The notes beneath the pieces were generated by a model, which saw only the letters and a program-made list of their open reading frames with translations, was not told where the DNA came from and did not search any database. From contig NZ_JAMSLR010000005.1 of NCBI RefSeq assembly GCF_023806485.1, forward strand, positions 157,976 to 221,975: a stretch of DNA of 64,000 nucleotides, given 5' to 3'. This document shows, one piece after another, positions 1 through 8,867 of this stretch. Source of the stretch: Thermalbibacter longus. Lineage in GTDB: Bacteria; Chloroflexota; Chloroflexia; Thermomicrobiales; Thermomicrobiaceae. The translations under genes and the position numbers were made by a program. Position 1 is the stretch's first letter. Every line of letters starts with the position of its first letter.

Positions 1-621
1 CTGGTGGCGGTGCCGCTCGGCGTGCTCAGCGCCCTCAAGCGCAACTCGGCGATCGACCGGATTATCGCCGGCTTCAGCTTCATCGGGGTCTCGATCCCGG
101 TCTTCTGGCTCGGCATCATGCTCATCATCGTCTTCGCCGTGCAGCTCAAGGTGTTGCCGGCTGGTGGGATGTATACGCTGGGCGCCGAGTTCTCGCTCGT
201 TGACCGCTTGAAGCATCTCCTCCTGCCGAGCCTGGTGCTGGTCGTCGCGAACCTGGCCGAGCTGACACGGTACACCCGTTCGGGGATGATCAACGTGCTG
301 GGCGAGGACTACATCCGAACGGCCCGGGCCAAGGGATTGCCGAACCGTGTGGTGCTCACACGGCACGCGCTGCGCAACGCGCTGATCCCGGTGATCACCA
401 TCATCGGTGTGCTACTGCCGCGTGCCGTCAGCGGCGCGGCGATCACCGAGACTGTCTTCTCCTGGCCCGGCATGGGCCGGCTAGCGGTCGAGGCGGCGAT
501 GACGCGCGACTATCCCGTCGTGCTGGGCGCGACGTTGACCGTGGCGCTAGTCGTGGTTTTGAGCAGTCTGGTGACTGACCTCCTCTATGCGTACATCGAC
601 CCGCGCATCCGGCTGAGCTAG
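1..621 (+). CDS. Peptide-type ABC transporter permease, DppB-like (5' truncated)
   Basis: Inner-membrane permease of a dipeptide/oligopeptide/nickel-type ABC importer. The reading frame is open from the first base of the window, so the N-terminus lies outside. Several hydrophobic segments are visible, followed by the cytoplasmic coupling loop typical of this family (ARAKGLPNRVVLTRHALRNA) that docks on the ATPase, and the usual C-terminal ending YAYIDPRIRLS. The next gene, 13 bases downstream, is the partner DppC-like permease. The substrate cannot be read from sequence, but the two peptidase homologues downstream suggest peptides. No ATPase gene follows; it may lie upstream of the window or elsewhere. 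Confidence 0.93.
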   Translation: MVAVPLGVLSALKRNSAIDRIIAGFSFIGVSIPVFWLGIMLIIVFAVQLKVLPAGGMYTLGAEFSLVDRLKHLLLPSLVLVVANLAELTRYTRSGMINVLGEDYIRTARAKGLPNRVVLTRHALRNALIPVITIIGVLLPRAVSGAAITETVFSWPGMGRLAVEAAMTRDYPVVLGATLTVALVVVLSSLVTDLLYAYIDPRIRLS

Positions 622-634
622 AGGGCGAGGGAGG

Positions 635-1537
635 ATGACCGGAACCTCGATGACCCGCTATCTGGAGCAGGTTCAGGAGCGGCCTCGTCGCTCCTGGTGG
701 GCGCTGGCACGCCGGCGCTTCCTGCGCAACCGGGTGGCGATACTCGCAGCGCTTTACCTCGTCGCGATGTACCTGGTGGCCCTGCTCGCTCCGTTCATCG
801 CGCCCTACGATCCTAACGAGGGCGACATCCTCTACATCCACGCGCGACCTTCGAGCGAACACCTGCTGGGTACCGACGAGAACGGCCGCGACGTGCTCTC
901 GCGGTTGATCTACGGTGCCCGCATTTCGATGAGCGTCGGCCTCATCGCGATGGTGATCTCGATCGCGATCGGCTCGCTGATCGGTGGGGTCAGCGGCTAT
1001 GCCGGCCGCGTGGTAGACAGCGTGCTGATGCGCATCACCGATGGCATGATGGCGATTCCCTACTTCTTCCTCGTCCTGATCGTCGTGGCCGTCTTCGGCT
1101 CGAGCTTCCGCAATATCGTGCTGGTGATCGGCGTGACGAGCTGGATGGTGGTAGCGCGAATCGTCCGCAGCGAAGTGCTGCGCACGCGCGAGCTCGACTT
1201 CGTGCTGGCCGCTCGGGCGCTGGGCGCCTCGAGCACACGTATCCTGCTGCGCCACATCCTGCCCCACGCTGTGCCCTCGATCATCGTGGCGGCCACACTC
1301 GGCGTGGCCAACGCTATCCTGCTCGAATCGGCGCTGAGTTACCTCGGGCTCGGCATCCAGCCGCCTCAAGCGAGCTGGGGCAACATGCTCAGCAACTCCC
1401 AGGCCTACCTCTGGGAGAACCCGCTGTTGCCGCTCTATCCCGGTCTCCTCATCCTGCTCACTGTCCTCGCCTACAACTTCCTCGGGGATGCCCTGCGCGA
1501 TGCCCTCGACCCGCAGTACCGGGAGGGGCAGCTATGA
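635..1537 (+). CDS. Peptide-type ABC transporter permease, DppC-like
   Basis: Second membrane subunit of the importer encoded just upstream. It has an N-terminal membrane segment with the family-typical APYDPNEGD stretch, then GTDENGRDVLSRLIYGARIS, which marks the DppC/OppC N-terminal region, and a coupling loop (ARALGASSTRILLRHILPHA). It ends with LGDALRDALDPQYREGQL, the standard C-terminus. Length (300 residues) is normal. The start at 635 sits right after GAGGGAGG; an in-frame ATG 15 bases later is an alternative. Its stop overlaps the start of the CapA-like gene by four bases, showing translational coupling. Confidence 0.95.
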   Translation: MTGTSMTRYLEQVQERPRRSWWALARRRFLRNRVAILAALYLVAMYLVALLAPFIAPYDPNEGDILYIHARPSSEHLLGTDENGRDVLSRLIYGARISMSVGLIAMVISIAIGSLIGGVSGYAGRVVDSVLMRITDGMMAIPYFFLVLIVVAVFGSSFRNIVLVIGVTSWMVVARIVRSEVLRTRELDFVLAARALGASSTRILLRHILPHAVPSIIVAATLGVANAILLESALSYLGLGIQPPQASWGNMLSNSQAYLWENPLLPLYPGLLILLTVLAYNFLGDALRDALDPQYREGQL

Positions 1538-2592
1538 CGTCTCCCGCCTTGCCGACTATCGGACTGGCTGGCGACCTGATGCTACGGCGGCCGCTGGCGG
1601 ACGATGCCTTCGACCGCCGACCGGGGCTCGCGGCCGCTCGTGACGCGATCCTCGCCTGCGACTTGATGATCGCCAACCTAGAGATGCCGCTCTCGCGCCG
1701 GGGCTACCGGGTGCCCAAGCACTCCAACCTGCGTTCAGATCCCGAGGTCATCTGGAGCGTGCGCGAGCTCGGCGTCCTTGCGGTCACGCTCGCCAACAAC
1801 CACATGATGGACTACGGCCCCGAGGCGATGTTCGATACGCTCGCCGCCTGCGATGAGGCGGGGATCGCCCGCTGCGGCGCCGGGTTGGATCTCGATGCTG
1901 CCCTCGCGCCCGCCTGGCTGACGACACAGGGCACGAAGGTCGCCTTGCTCAGCGTCGCGAGCACCCTGCCGGTCGAATCGGATGCTGGCCCGGGGAAGCC
2001 GGGCATCGCGCCGTTACGGGTTCGCTTCTCCTTCGAAGTCGATACCAACCTGCTGGCTGAGCAGCCGGGCACGGTGCCCCCGGTGCGGAGCTGGCCAGAG
2101 CCTGGCGACCTCGAGCGGGTCTGCGATCAGGTGCGTCGGGCCCGGCGAGAGGCTGATGTCGTGATCGTCGGCATCCACTGGGGCGTGCCGCCGCACTGGT
2201 TGTCTCCCTACCTCGGCCTGCTGGCCGAGTACCAGCAGCCATTAGCGCACGCCCTGATCGAGGCCGGCGCTGACGTGATCGCTGGTCACCACTCGCACTG
2301 CCTGCATCCGATCGAGTGGTACCGGGGCAAGCCGATCTTCTACAGCCTGGGCAACTTTCTGTTCGAGGATCCACCAGCGTTCATGGAGCCGGAATCGGTG
2401 CTCGTGCGGCTGAAGGCGGGTGCCCCGCCGGTGGTCGAGCTGGTACCGCTGCTGCTGGACGAGGACGGCTTCCCAGCCTTGGCGAGTGGGCCAGAGGCCA
2501 CCCGGGTCGTCGAGAAACTGCGGGCAATGTCGGCGAGCTACGGCTGCGCGATCGAGGAGCGCGGCGGAGGCTGGGCAGTCTGCCCGGCATAA
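1534..2592 (+). CDS. CapA-family (PGA_cap) metallophosphatase-like protein
   Basis: Member of the CapA/PgsA family, a calcineurin-like fold first known from poly-gamma-glutamate capsule synthesis. Visible motifs: GDLMLRRPL at the N-terminus, NLEMPLS, LANNHMMDYG, a central VGIHWG, then AGHHSHCLHPIEWYRGKPIFYSLGNF cut here into its parts AGHHSH and YSLGNFLF, which carry the metal-binding His, Asn and Asp set of the family. No signal peptide is seen, so it is probably cytoplasmic. It overlaps the permease gene by four bases and lies in a peptide-transport and peptidase cluster, so a role in gamma-glutamyl or other unusual peptide metabolism is more likely than capsule synthesis. That role is inference. 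Confidence 0.85.
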   Translation: MTSPALPTIGLAGDLMLRRPLADDAFDRRPGLAAARDAILACDLMIANLEMPLSRRGYRVPKHSNLRSDPEVIWSVRELGVLAVTLANNHMMDYGPEAMFDTLAACDEAGIARCGAGLDLDAALAPAWLTTQGTKVALLSVASTLPVESDAGPGKPGIAPLRVRFSFEVDTNLLAEQPGTVPPVRSWPEPGDLERVCDQVRRARREADVVIVGIHWGVPPHWLSPYLGLLAEYQQPLAHALIEAGADVIAGHHSHCLHPIEWYRGKPIFYSLGNFLFEDPPAFMEPESVLVRLKAGAPPVVELVPLLLDEDGFPALASGPEATRVVEKLRAMSASYGCAIEERGGGWAVCPA

Positions 2593-2680
2593 TCGCCACC
2601 TCCAGCGTGCCCGACGGCGCTGGTGGCCAACCTCGGGTAACGGGCGAACGGGTGTGGTACCAGAAGGAGAGGGAGGGATC

Positions 2681-4462
2681 ATGACCTCGACAAGGCCGTT
2701 CGTGACCTGGAGCGATCCCGCGCTGGAGCGCGAGCTGCTGTCGCAGGTATCGCTCGATGTGCCCTGGAGCATCGTCGAGCAGTTTTCGCGGCTGGTTCGG
2801 CTCTCAGGATCGCCGGACGAGCGGCGGGCGGTCGAGATTCTGATGGAGCACCTGCGCTCCTGGGGTGTGCCGCACACGCTCTACGAGCCGGTCTGTTTCA
2901 TCTCCATCCCGTTGGAGGCGACCCTGCGCAGCCTGGAGCCGGGCGGCAAAGCCTACCGGGCTAAGACCGTCTCGATGTCAGTCTCCACCGGGGGCGAGGA
3001 GATCACCGGCGAGCTGGTCTACGTGCCGGGCGCGGGTGGAACCCAGGCCGGCGATGTATTCTCCGCCGGCGTCGACCTGGGCGGGCGGGACGTTCGCGGC
3101 AAGATCGTCCTGACCGAGGGGATGGCGTCCCCAGGCAAGGTCAACGACGTGATGAACGCCGGTGCTCTGGCCGGCATCTTCATCAACCCGGGTACCTACA
3201 TCCATGAGGGCATCTGCACGACGATCTGGGGCGCGCCCGATCTCGACAGCATGAAGCGCCAGCCCAGTATCCCGGTGCTGGCGGTCAATAACCCCGATGG
3301 CCAGGAGCTGATCGCGCTGGCCGAGCGTGGTGGGCAGGTAGCGCTCTCCACACGCCTCGATACCGGCTGGCGCCCGATCCCGGTGCTGGTGGCCGAGATC
3401 CCTGGCCGGCTGGTTCCCGAGGAGTTCGTGCTTCTCCACGGCCATCTCGACTCCTGGCACGTCGGCATCGGCGACAACGCCACTGGCGACGCCACCATGC
3501 TGGAGCTGACTCGCGTCTTCTGGCAGCACCGCGATCGGCTAGCTCGCTCGCTGCGGATCGCCTGGTGGTCTGGCCACTCTCACGGCCGCTATGCCGGCTC
3601 CACCTGGTATGCCGATACCTTCGGTCTCGAGCTGGCCCGCAACTGCGTGGCGCAGATCAACTGCGACTCGCCGGGCTGTCGCTGGGCCGATACCTACAAT
3701 GAGCTCACGGCGATGAGCGAGACCGAGCCGTTCGTGGACGCGGTCATCCGGGAGACGACCGGGATCGTGCCCGAGCCGGAACGGCCGCCGCGCGCCGGCG
3801 ACTACTCGTTCAACCAGATCGGCATCACCAGCTTCTACATGCTCAGCTCGACGATGTCGGAGGAAGCTCGCCGGGAGCGCGGGTACTATCCAGTCGGCGG
3901 GTGCGGGGCCAATATCCAGTGGCATACCGAGGACGACACGCTAGAGATTGCCGATCGCGACAACCTGCTGCGCGATATGCGCATGTATGCTGCTTCGCTG
4001 CTGCGGGTGCTCAACGCGCCGATCCACCCCTTCGACTGGACGCGTACCACCGGAGAGTTCCGCCGCACGCTCGATCGCTACCAGGCAGCGACCGGTGACG
4101 CGTTCAGCTTCTCTCCCGCCTTCGAGGCCGTCGACGCGCTGGAGCGGGCACTGGAGCGGCTGTACAGCGCGGTTCCGGCATGCGCGCCCGATAGCCCGCA
4201 GGCGCGTCGCATCAACGCGGTGCAGCGTCGTCTAGCGCGCATCCTGGTGCCGGTCAACTACAGCCGGATGGCCCCCTTCTGGCACGACCCGGCGCTGAAC
4301 GTGCCGCCGTTGCCGGATCTGGCGCCGGCGCTGGCGATGCCAGGCGCGAAGGATGACCCGCACCGGCGGGGAATCCTGGTGGCGCACCTGACCCGCGGGC
4401 AGAACCGGCTGCTTTGGGCGCTGGAGCAGGCCCGCGAGCTGGTGGAGGCGGTGCTGGGCTGA
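2681..4462 (+). CDS. M28-like metallopeptidase homologue with PA-type insert (first copy)
   Basis: Protein of 593 residues resembling M28 zinc aminopeptidases. A PA-type insert lies around residues 120-220 (DVRGKIVLTEG). The core has HGHLDSW near residue 254 and GDNATGDA shortly after, matching the first metal ligands, and QWHTEDDT near residue 412, matching the last His ligand. The usual Glu-Glu pair (base and metal ligand) is replaced: near residue 298 the sequence reads WWSGHSHGRYAGS. The start at 2681 follows GGAGAGGGAGGGATC; an upstream extension in the same frame overlaps the CapA-like gene and is not coding. A paralogue with the same change lies at 5278-7053. No signal peptide is visible. 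Activity and substrate are unknown. Confidence 0.87.
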   Translation: MTSTRPFVTWSDPALERELLSQVSLDVPWSIVEQFSRLVRLSGSPDERRAVEILMEHLRSWGVPHTLYEPVCFISIPLEATLRSLEPGGKAYRAKTVSMSVSTGGEEITGELVYVPGAGGTQAGDVFSAGVDLGGRDVRGKIVLTEGMASPGKVNDVMNAGALAGIFINPGTYIHEGICTTIWGAPDLDSMKRQPSIPVLAVNNPDGQELIALAERGGQVALSTRLDTGWRPIPVLVAEIPGRLVPEEFVLLHGHLDSWHVGIGDNATGDATMLELTRVFWQHRDRLARSLRIAWWSGHSHGRYAGSTWYADTFGLELARNCVAQINCDSPGCRWADTYNELTAMSETEPFVDAVIRETTGIVPEPERPPRAGDYSFNQIGITSFYMLSSTMSEEARRERGYYPVGGCGANIQWHTEDDTLEIADRDNLLRDMRMYAASLLRVLNAPIHPFDWTRTTGEFRRTLDRYQAATGDAFSFSPAFEAVDALERALERLYSAVPACAPDSPQARRINAVQRRLARILVPVNYSRMAPFWHDPALNVPPLPDLAPALAMPGAKDDPHRRGILVAHLTRGQNRLLWALEQARELVEAVLG

Positions 4463-4557
4463 GTCCGCGCCGCCTCGACCCGCACATGGGGGGCGCGCCC
4501 GGGCCAGATGCGATAGAGTGGGGCCGATGGGCCGCTGTGACCCGGGAGGATGAGGCG

Positions 4558-5259
4558 ATGTCTACCGTCGGTTTCGTCACTATCGCCGAGGCACCGCGCG
4601 ACGACGTCATCCCCGATATCCACGCGCTCCTGCCGCCGGATGTCCGGATCGTCGAGCGCGGCAACTTGAACGGCCTCGGAACCGAGGAGATCGCTGCGCT
4701 GGCACCGGATCCCGGCGAGGTCGGCATCGTGGCGCGGCTACGCGGAGGCGGCGAGACACTGCTCTCGCAGCGCAAGATCCTTCCGCGCATGCAGCGTCTG
4801 GTCGACGAGCTGGTGCGGGACGAGGGGGCCGATCTGGTCGTGATCCTCTGCGGGGCGGACTGGAGCGCGATCGACTCGCCGGTGCCGCTCGTGAACCCGG
4901 GGCGGCTGTTCCCAGCGGTGATCGCGTCGCTCGCCTTCGGGCGGAAGCTCGGCGTCATCAAGCCCTCGCCCGGTCAGGTGGCGAGCGAGGTGGAGCGCTA
5001 TCGCGCGCTGGGCATCGAAGCGGTCGTGACCAGCGCTTCCCCCTACGCCGGCGAGGAGCGGCTGCCGTTAGTCCGCCGGGCGGCGGAGGAGCTGCGCGAC
5101 GCCGGCTGCGAGCTGGTCTGGATGACCTGTATCGGCATGGACGAGCCGATGCGCCAGGTGGTGGCCGAGGTGACGGGGAAGCCGGTCATCCTGGCCCGCT
5201 CGCTGCTGGGACGGATCGTGGCCGAGCTGGTCGCCGTCCGGCAGCCGGCCCGGGTGTGA
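4558..5259 (+). CDS. AroM-like protein
   Basis: Protein of 233 residues matching the AroM family, named after an Escherichia coli gene near aroL whose biochemical function is not established. Shared features are the N-terminal GFVTIAEAPRDDVIPDI, the GLGTEEI segment, ARLRGGGETLLSQRKILPR, a central LCGADW, and a C-terminal TSASPYAGEE. The fold suggests an Asp/Glu-racemase-like enzyme, which would fit amino acid or hydantoin chemistry; this is inference. The ATG at 4558 follows GGGAGGATGAGGCG. It lies between two paralogous M28-like genes, so it is probably part of the same peptide or amino-acid pathway. Confidence 0.82.
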   Translation: MSTVGFVTIAEAPRDDVIPDIHALLPPDVRIVERGNLNGLGTEEIAALAPDPGEVGIVARLRGGGETLLSQRKILPRMQRLVDELVRDEGADLVVILCGADWSAIDSPVPLVNPGRLFPAVIASLAFGRKLGVIKPSPGQVASEVERYRALGIEAVVTSASPYAGEERLPLVRRAAEELRDAGCELVWMTCIGMDEPMRQVVAEVTGKPVILARSLLGRIVAELVAVRQPARV

Positions 5260-5277
5260 CCGTAGGGGAGGGATGCG

Positions 5278-7053
5278 ATGAGCCAGGTAGCGACGGAGGT
5301 CGAGCGCCGGTTGCGGCAGGTGGTCTCCGCTGAGCGGTTGCAGCGGCACCTCGAACGCTTCAGCACTCTCTTCCGCGACAGCGGGAGCGAGGATGAGCTC
5401 CGGGCGGCCGAGTACGTGGCGGAGCAGGTGAGCGCGGCCGGCGCGAAGGTGAAGATCCTCACCTTCGACTCGCTCATCTCCTGGCCGCTCGAGGCGACGC
5501 TCGTCGTCACCTATCCGGACGGGAGGAGCGAGGAGATCCCAGCCCGGCCGCGCTCGTTCGGCGGAGTCACGCCGCCGGAGGGGATCGAGGCGGAGCTCGT
5601 CTTCATCCCGTTCCAGAAGCCGGGCCAGGGGGAGATGATCTTTACCCACCGGGCAGTGGCTGGTGACTACGAAGGGCGCGATGTCCGGGGCAAGATCGTC
5701 CTCACCGCCGACGGCGGCCCAGACGGGATCCGCCGGGCCGAGGAGCGCGGCGCGCTGGCCCACGTGCACATCTGGCCCTCGGACGAGCCTGCCATCCACG
5801 AGATGATCGCGACGCCGGTCTGGGGCACGCCGACGCCCGAGACCGCCCCGAGCATCCCGAAGATCCCGGCCCTCGGTGTGACCAACGCCGACGGCGAGCG
5901 GCTGGCCCAGGCCTGCGCTGCCGGGCCAGTGCGCGCTCGGCTGACCTCGAAAGTCCGTACCGAGTGGATGCGGCTGCCACTGGTGGTGGCCGATATCCCC
6001 GGTCGCGACCCCGAGGGGGCGTTCCTGCTCGTCGGCGCTCATATCGATTCGTGGTACGAGGGGATCACCGACAACGCGACCGGCGATGCCAGCTTGATCG
6101 AGATGGCCTGTATCCTGGCGCAGGATCAGGAGGCACTGCACTACGGCGTGCGCTTCGCCTGGTGGCCGGGCCACTCGACGGGCCGCTACTCCGGCTCGAC
6201 CTGGTACGCGGATACGCACTTCATGGAACTGCGCGAGCGCTGCCTGGGCTATCTCAACATCGACTCCCCGGGGATCCGTGGTGCCTCCGTCTGGGACTGT
6301 CGCTACAACACGGCCGAGGTGGAGCACGTCACCGCCGCCGTCGTGCGAGAGCTGTCCGGGCAGGAGCCGAACCTTCGTCGCCCGCTCAAGGCCGGCGACC
6401 AGTCGTTCCTCGGGGTTGGGCTACCCTCGCTGGGGGCATTCCGGATGCTCCCGCCCGACCACCCCGACCGCAAGGCCGTCGGCGGCTCTGGCGGTGGCTG
6501 GTGGTGGCATACCCCCCACGACACGCTGGACAAGGCCGATGCCGGTGTCCTAGCCGACGACACCCGCGTCTACGTGACGATGATCGCCCGGATGTGCCTG
6601 CCGCGGCGGCACCCGTACCGGTTCGTGCCAGTCGCTGGCGATTTCCTGCGCCACCTGGGTGAGCTGCAGGAGGCCGCCGGCGCGCACCTGAACCTGGCAC
6701 CGGCGCTGGAGCGCGCGCAGGCGTTCCAGCGGGCCGCCGAGCGGCTCGACGTGGCCGCACAGCGAGCCAGCGACGACGGCGGGCAGGTAGCCGAGCTGAA
6801 CCGGGGCATGCGCGAGCTGTCGCGGCTGCTCAACCCAGTCCTCTTCACCGTCAAGGGACCGTACGAGTTCGACCCGGCACTGCAGCTCCCGGTTCTGCCG
6901 GGGCTGGCGCCCATGCGCCGGCTCGCCGGGCTCGACCCGGTGAGCGACGAGTACCGGTTCCTCTGGACGCAGCTCGTGCGCCAGCGCAATCGGATAGAAG
7001 ATGCCCTACGCCGGGCGACCGCGCTGGCAGACGATGTCGCCAGTGCCCTGTAG
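5278..7053 (+). CDS. M28-like metallopeptidase homologue with PA-type insert (second copy)
   Basis: Paralogue of the 2681-4462 product, 591 residues and collinear with it. PA-type insert around residues 120-220 (DVRGKIVLTADGG), core motifs GAHIDSW near residue 253, TDNATGDA after it, and WWHTPHDT near residue 410. As in the first copy, the canonical Glu-Glu pair is missing: WWPGHSTGRYSGS is found near residue 297, with His-Ser where Glu-Glu would be. The same replacement in two diverged copies argues for a retained alternative active site and not for decay. The start is supported by GGGGAGGGATGCG. It ends the plus-strand operon that begins with the permeases. Confidence 0.87.
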   Translation: MSQVATEVERRLRQVVSAERLQRHLERFSTLFRDSGSEDELRAAEYVAEQVSAAGAKVKILTFDSLISWPLEATLVVTYPDGRSEEIPARPRSFGGVTPPEGIEAELVFIPFQKPGQGEMIFTHRAVAGDYEGRDVRGKIVLTADGGPDGIRRAEERGALAHVHIWPSDEPAIHEMIATPVWGTPTPETAPSIPKIPALGVTNADGERLAQACAAGPVRARLTSKVRTEWMRLPLVVADIPGRDPEGAFLLVGAHIDSWYEGITDNATGDASLIEMACILAQDQEALHYGVRFAWWPGHSTGRYSGSTWYADTHFMELRERCLGYLNIDSPGIRGASVWDCRYNTAEVEHVTAAVVRELSGQEPNLRRPLKAGDQSFLGVGLPSLGAFRMLPPDHPDRKAVGGSGGGWWWHTPHDTLDKADAGVLADDTRVYVTMIARMCLPRRHPYRFVPVAGDFLRHLGELQEAAGAHLNLAPALERAQAFQRAAERLDVAAQRASDDGGQVAELNRGMRELSRLLNPVLFTVKGPYEFDPALQLPVLPGLAPMRRLAGLDPVSDEYRFLWTQLVRQRNRIEDALRRATALADDVASAL

Positions 7054-7061
7054 GCGCGAAG

Positions 7062-7077
7062 AGCGGGTCGCCCCGCT
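7062..7077. terminator. Possible hairpin between convergent genes
   Basis: AGCGGG and CCCGCT can pair around a four-base loop in the 27-base gap between the end of the second M28-like gene and the end of the convergent small membrane protein. There is no T-run on either side, so intrinsic termination is weakly supported. Confidence 0.25.
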
Positions 7078-7080
7078 AGA

Positions 7081-7287
7081 CTATGACCGGGCGGCCATAA
7101 TCACCAGGACGAGGAAGGCCAACCCCACGCCGTAGGCGCCGAGCACGCCGGCCAGCGTCCAGGCGAAGGCCCCCAGCGTGTCTCCAGCTCGATCGCAGCG
7201 GTCAGCGTGGTCGGCGCAGGAGGCGAGGAACGGCGGGCCGGCCAGGAAGGCAGCGAAGGCGGTCACGACGGTGAGCAGGTCGGCCAT
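7081..7287 (-). CDS. Small membrane protein of unknown function
   Basis: A 68-residue product starting MADLLTVVTAFAAFLAG, with two hydrophobic segments (about residues 3-20 and 42-65) separated by a charged loop that contains two Cys (SCADHADRCDRAGD). The ATG at 7287 was preferred to upstream starts because the N-terminal extension is Arg-rich and not protein-like. No family is recognised. The gene is followed 27 bases later by the end of the M28-like gene on the other strand. It and the next small membrane protein point away from the CDF transporter's promoter region. Confidence 0.5.
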   Translation of the reverse strand: MADLLTVVTAFAAFLAGPPFLASCADHADRCDRAGDTLGAFAWTLAGVLGAYGVGLAFLVLVIMAARS

Positions 7288-7454
7288 AGCTCGATCCGGC
7301 GGTGAGTGGCGATAGACGGTTACCCTCAAGAGCGCGGGCAGGGCTCGGCGTTCGCCCTCGCTGCTCCCGGCTCGGCGATGCGGAGTGTCCACAGTCGGGC
7401 TCGCCAGCGGCAGTGGCCTGGATCAGGCTCCTGGCTCGCTCGAGGCCGCTGGCG

Positions 7455-7649
7455 TCATTCTCCTCCCGGCGGCTTCGTGCTGGTGCGCTGGCCGCGGGAG
7501 AAGAAGATGACGAGGAGCAGAACCACCGCGACCAGGCCGGCGAGGCCGGCGACTGCGAGCGCGCCGTAGATGTAGCCAGCGAAGGTCATCAGGATCAGCA
7601 GCCCGACCAGCGGCAGCGCGAACCAGATAGCGACCTGCAAGCGCGACAT
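7455..7649 (-). CDS. Small two-helix membrane protein
   Basis: A 64-residue product with two long hydrophobic segments (about residues 6-28 and 29-50) and a polar C-terminal tail (SRGQRTSTKPPGGE). Upstream on the transcript is GAGGAGCGTGCGCC just before the ATG, a good ribosome binding site. Family not recognised; it looks like a short lipid-interacting or transporter-accessory protein. It is a separate gene from the other small membrane protein (7081-7287), with about 170 bases between them. Confidence 0.55.
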   Translation of the reverse strand: MSRLQVAIWFALPLVGLLILMTFAGYIYGALAVAGLAGLVAVVLLLVIFFSRGQRTSTKPPGGE

Positions 7650-7750
7650 GGCGCACGCTCCTCTTCGTAAGCGACGCTCTCGCTGTGACGCTGAGTACTA
7701 GCGCAATGATAGCACGCCGTGGCCTGCGATGCTGCGGCTCGGCGAGTGCG

Positions 7751-8710
7751 TCAGCGCTCTTCGTGCCAGGGACGATAGCCTCGGGTCGGTCGCAGGTGCC
7801 GGCTGGTGGCCGGCTCGATATGGACGGTTACGTCGGCGGGCTGGCCCAGTTCCTCTTCGACTCGAGCGGCTACCGCGCTGGCGATCTCGTGTGCCTGCTC
7901 GACGCGCAGGTGGGGGTCGACCTGGATATGCAGATCGACCCAGACGAGCCCTTCGCCACTGCGGGTGCGGATGTTGTGGATCCCTCGGACGCCCGGAACC
8001 GTCCGCGCGGCGCGCTCGATGACCTCGACCGGAGCGGCGGCAGTATCGGAGAGCGTCAGCGCCGCGTCTCGCATGATCGTCCAGGCGCCCCAGGTGATCA
8101 CCCCCGCGACCGCGATGGCCAGGACGAGATCGGCGGTTGGAAACCCGAACCGCACGGCGGCGAGCCCGGCGATGACCGAGATCGAGACGAGCGCGTCGGC
8201 TGCGGTGTGTTTGGCGTCCGCAACCAGGATCGAGCTCCGTAGCTCCCGCCCCCGGCGGCGCTCCCAGAGCGTCACGCCGACGTTGACAAGCAGCGTTCCG
8301 CCCATGATCGCGAAGCTGAAGGGGGTCACCTCGGGGATCGTCCCCGCCTGCCAGCGATGCCAGGCTTCCTGCACGATCTGGATGACCGCGAGTACCATTG
8401 CCATCGCGATCGCCAGCGCGGTGATGGTCTCGAAGCGCCGGTGCCCGTAGGGGTGATTGGGATCCGGCGGCCGGGCGGCGATGGCCAGACCGATGAGTCC
8501 GACGACGTTCGCAGCGCCATCCATCAGCGAGTTGATACCGTCGGCAGTCATGCTGAGGCTGCCGCTGATGAGGCCATAGGCCAGCTTGGCGATCGCGACG
8601 AGCAGGTTGAGCAGGAGAACGACGAGCAGCGTTTGCCGGATCTTCGCGGTCCGGCGAGGTGTCGAGAGATCTCGGATTGGTGCGGACTCGCCAGCGTCGA
8701 CCGGTTTCAT
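7751..8710 (-). CDS. Cation diffusion facilitator (CDF) family efflux transporter
   Basis: Proton-coupled divalent metal exporter of the CDF family (zinc, iron, cobalt, manganese or cadmium). Six hydrophobic segments are visible. The metal-site motif of helix 2 (DGINSLMDGAANVVG) is followed by HPYGHRRFE, a family hallmark, and the second site appears as ADAKHTAADALVS in helix 5. A C-terminal cytoplasmic domain of about 90 residues follows, with VRGIHNIRTRSGEGLVWVDLHI. The start was put at the second of two adjacent ATGs because GAGGG lies six bases before it. Metal specificity cannot be assigned. No metal-sensing regulator is adjacent. Confidence 0.92.
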   Translation of the reverse strand: MKPVDAGESAPIRDLSTPRRTAKIRQTLLVVLLLNLLVAIAKLAYGLISGSLSMTADGINSLMDGAANVVGLIGLAIAARPPDPNHPYGHRRFETITALAIAMAMVLAVIQIVQEAWHRWQAGTIPEVTPFSFAIMGGTLLVNVGVTLWERRRGRELRSSILVADAKHTAADALVSISVIAGLAAVRFGFPTADLVLAIAVAGVITWGAWTIMRDAALTLSDTAAAPVEVIERAARTVPGVRGIHNIRTRSGEGLVWVDLHIQVDPHLRVEQAHEIASAVAARVEEELGQPADVTVHIEPATSRHLRPTRGYRPWHEER

Positions 8711-8867
8711 CATCGGCCCTCGGAAGATCAGGCGATCAGTCCATGACGGTAACTCTACCGGCACCAGGTCCGGTTAGTCAGGGGCCAATTTCCAAGTTCG
8801 GCCGCGTGAAATCGATGCAAGACCCCGGCGCCTGGCGATCCCCCGCCTGTTCGGAGAGGGGTGCGGC

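Noticed and set aside
2420-2680. N-terminal extension of the first M28-like protein
   Set aside because: Overlaps the end of the CapA-like gene and is Arg/Trp-rich; the ATG at 2681 has a good ribosome binding site and matches the paralogue's start.
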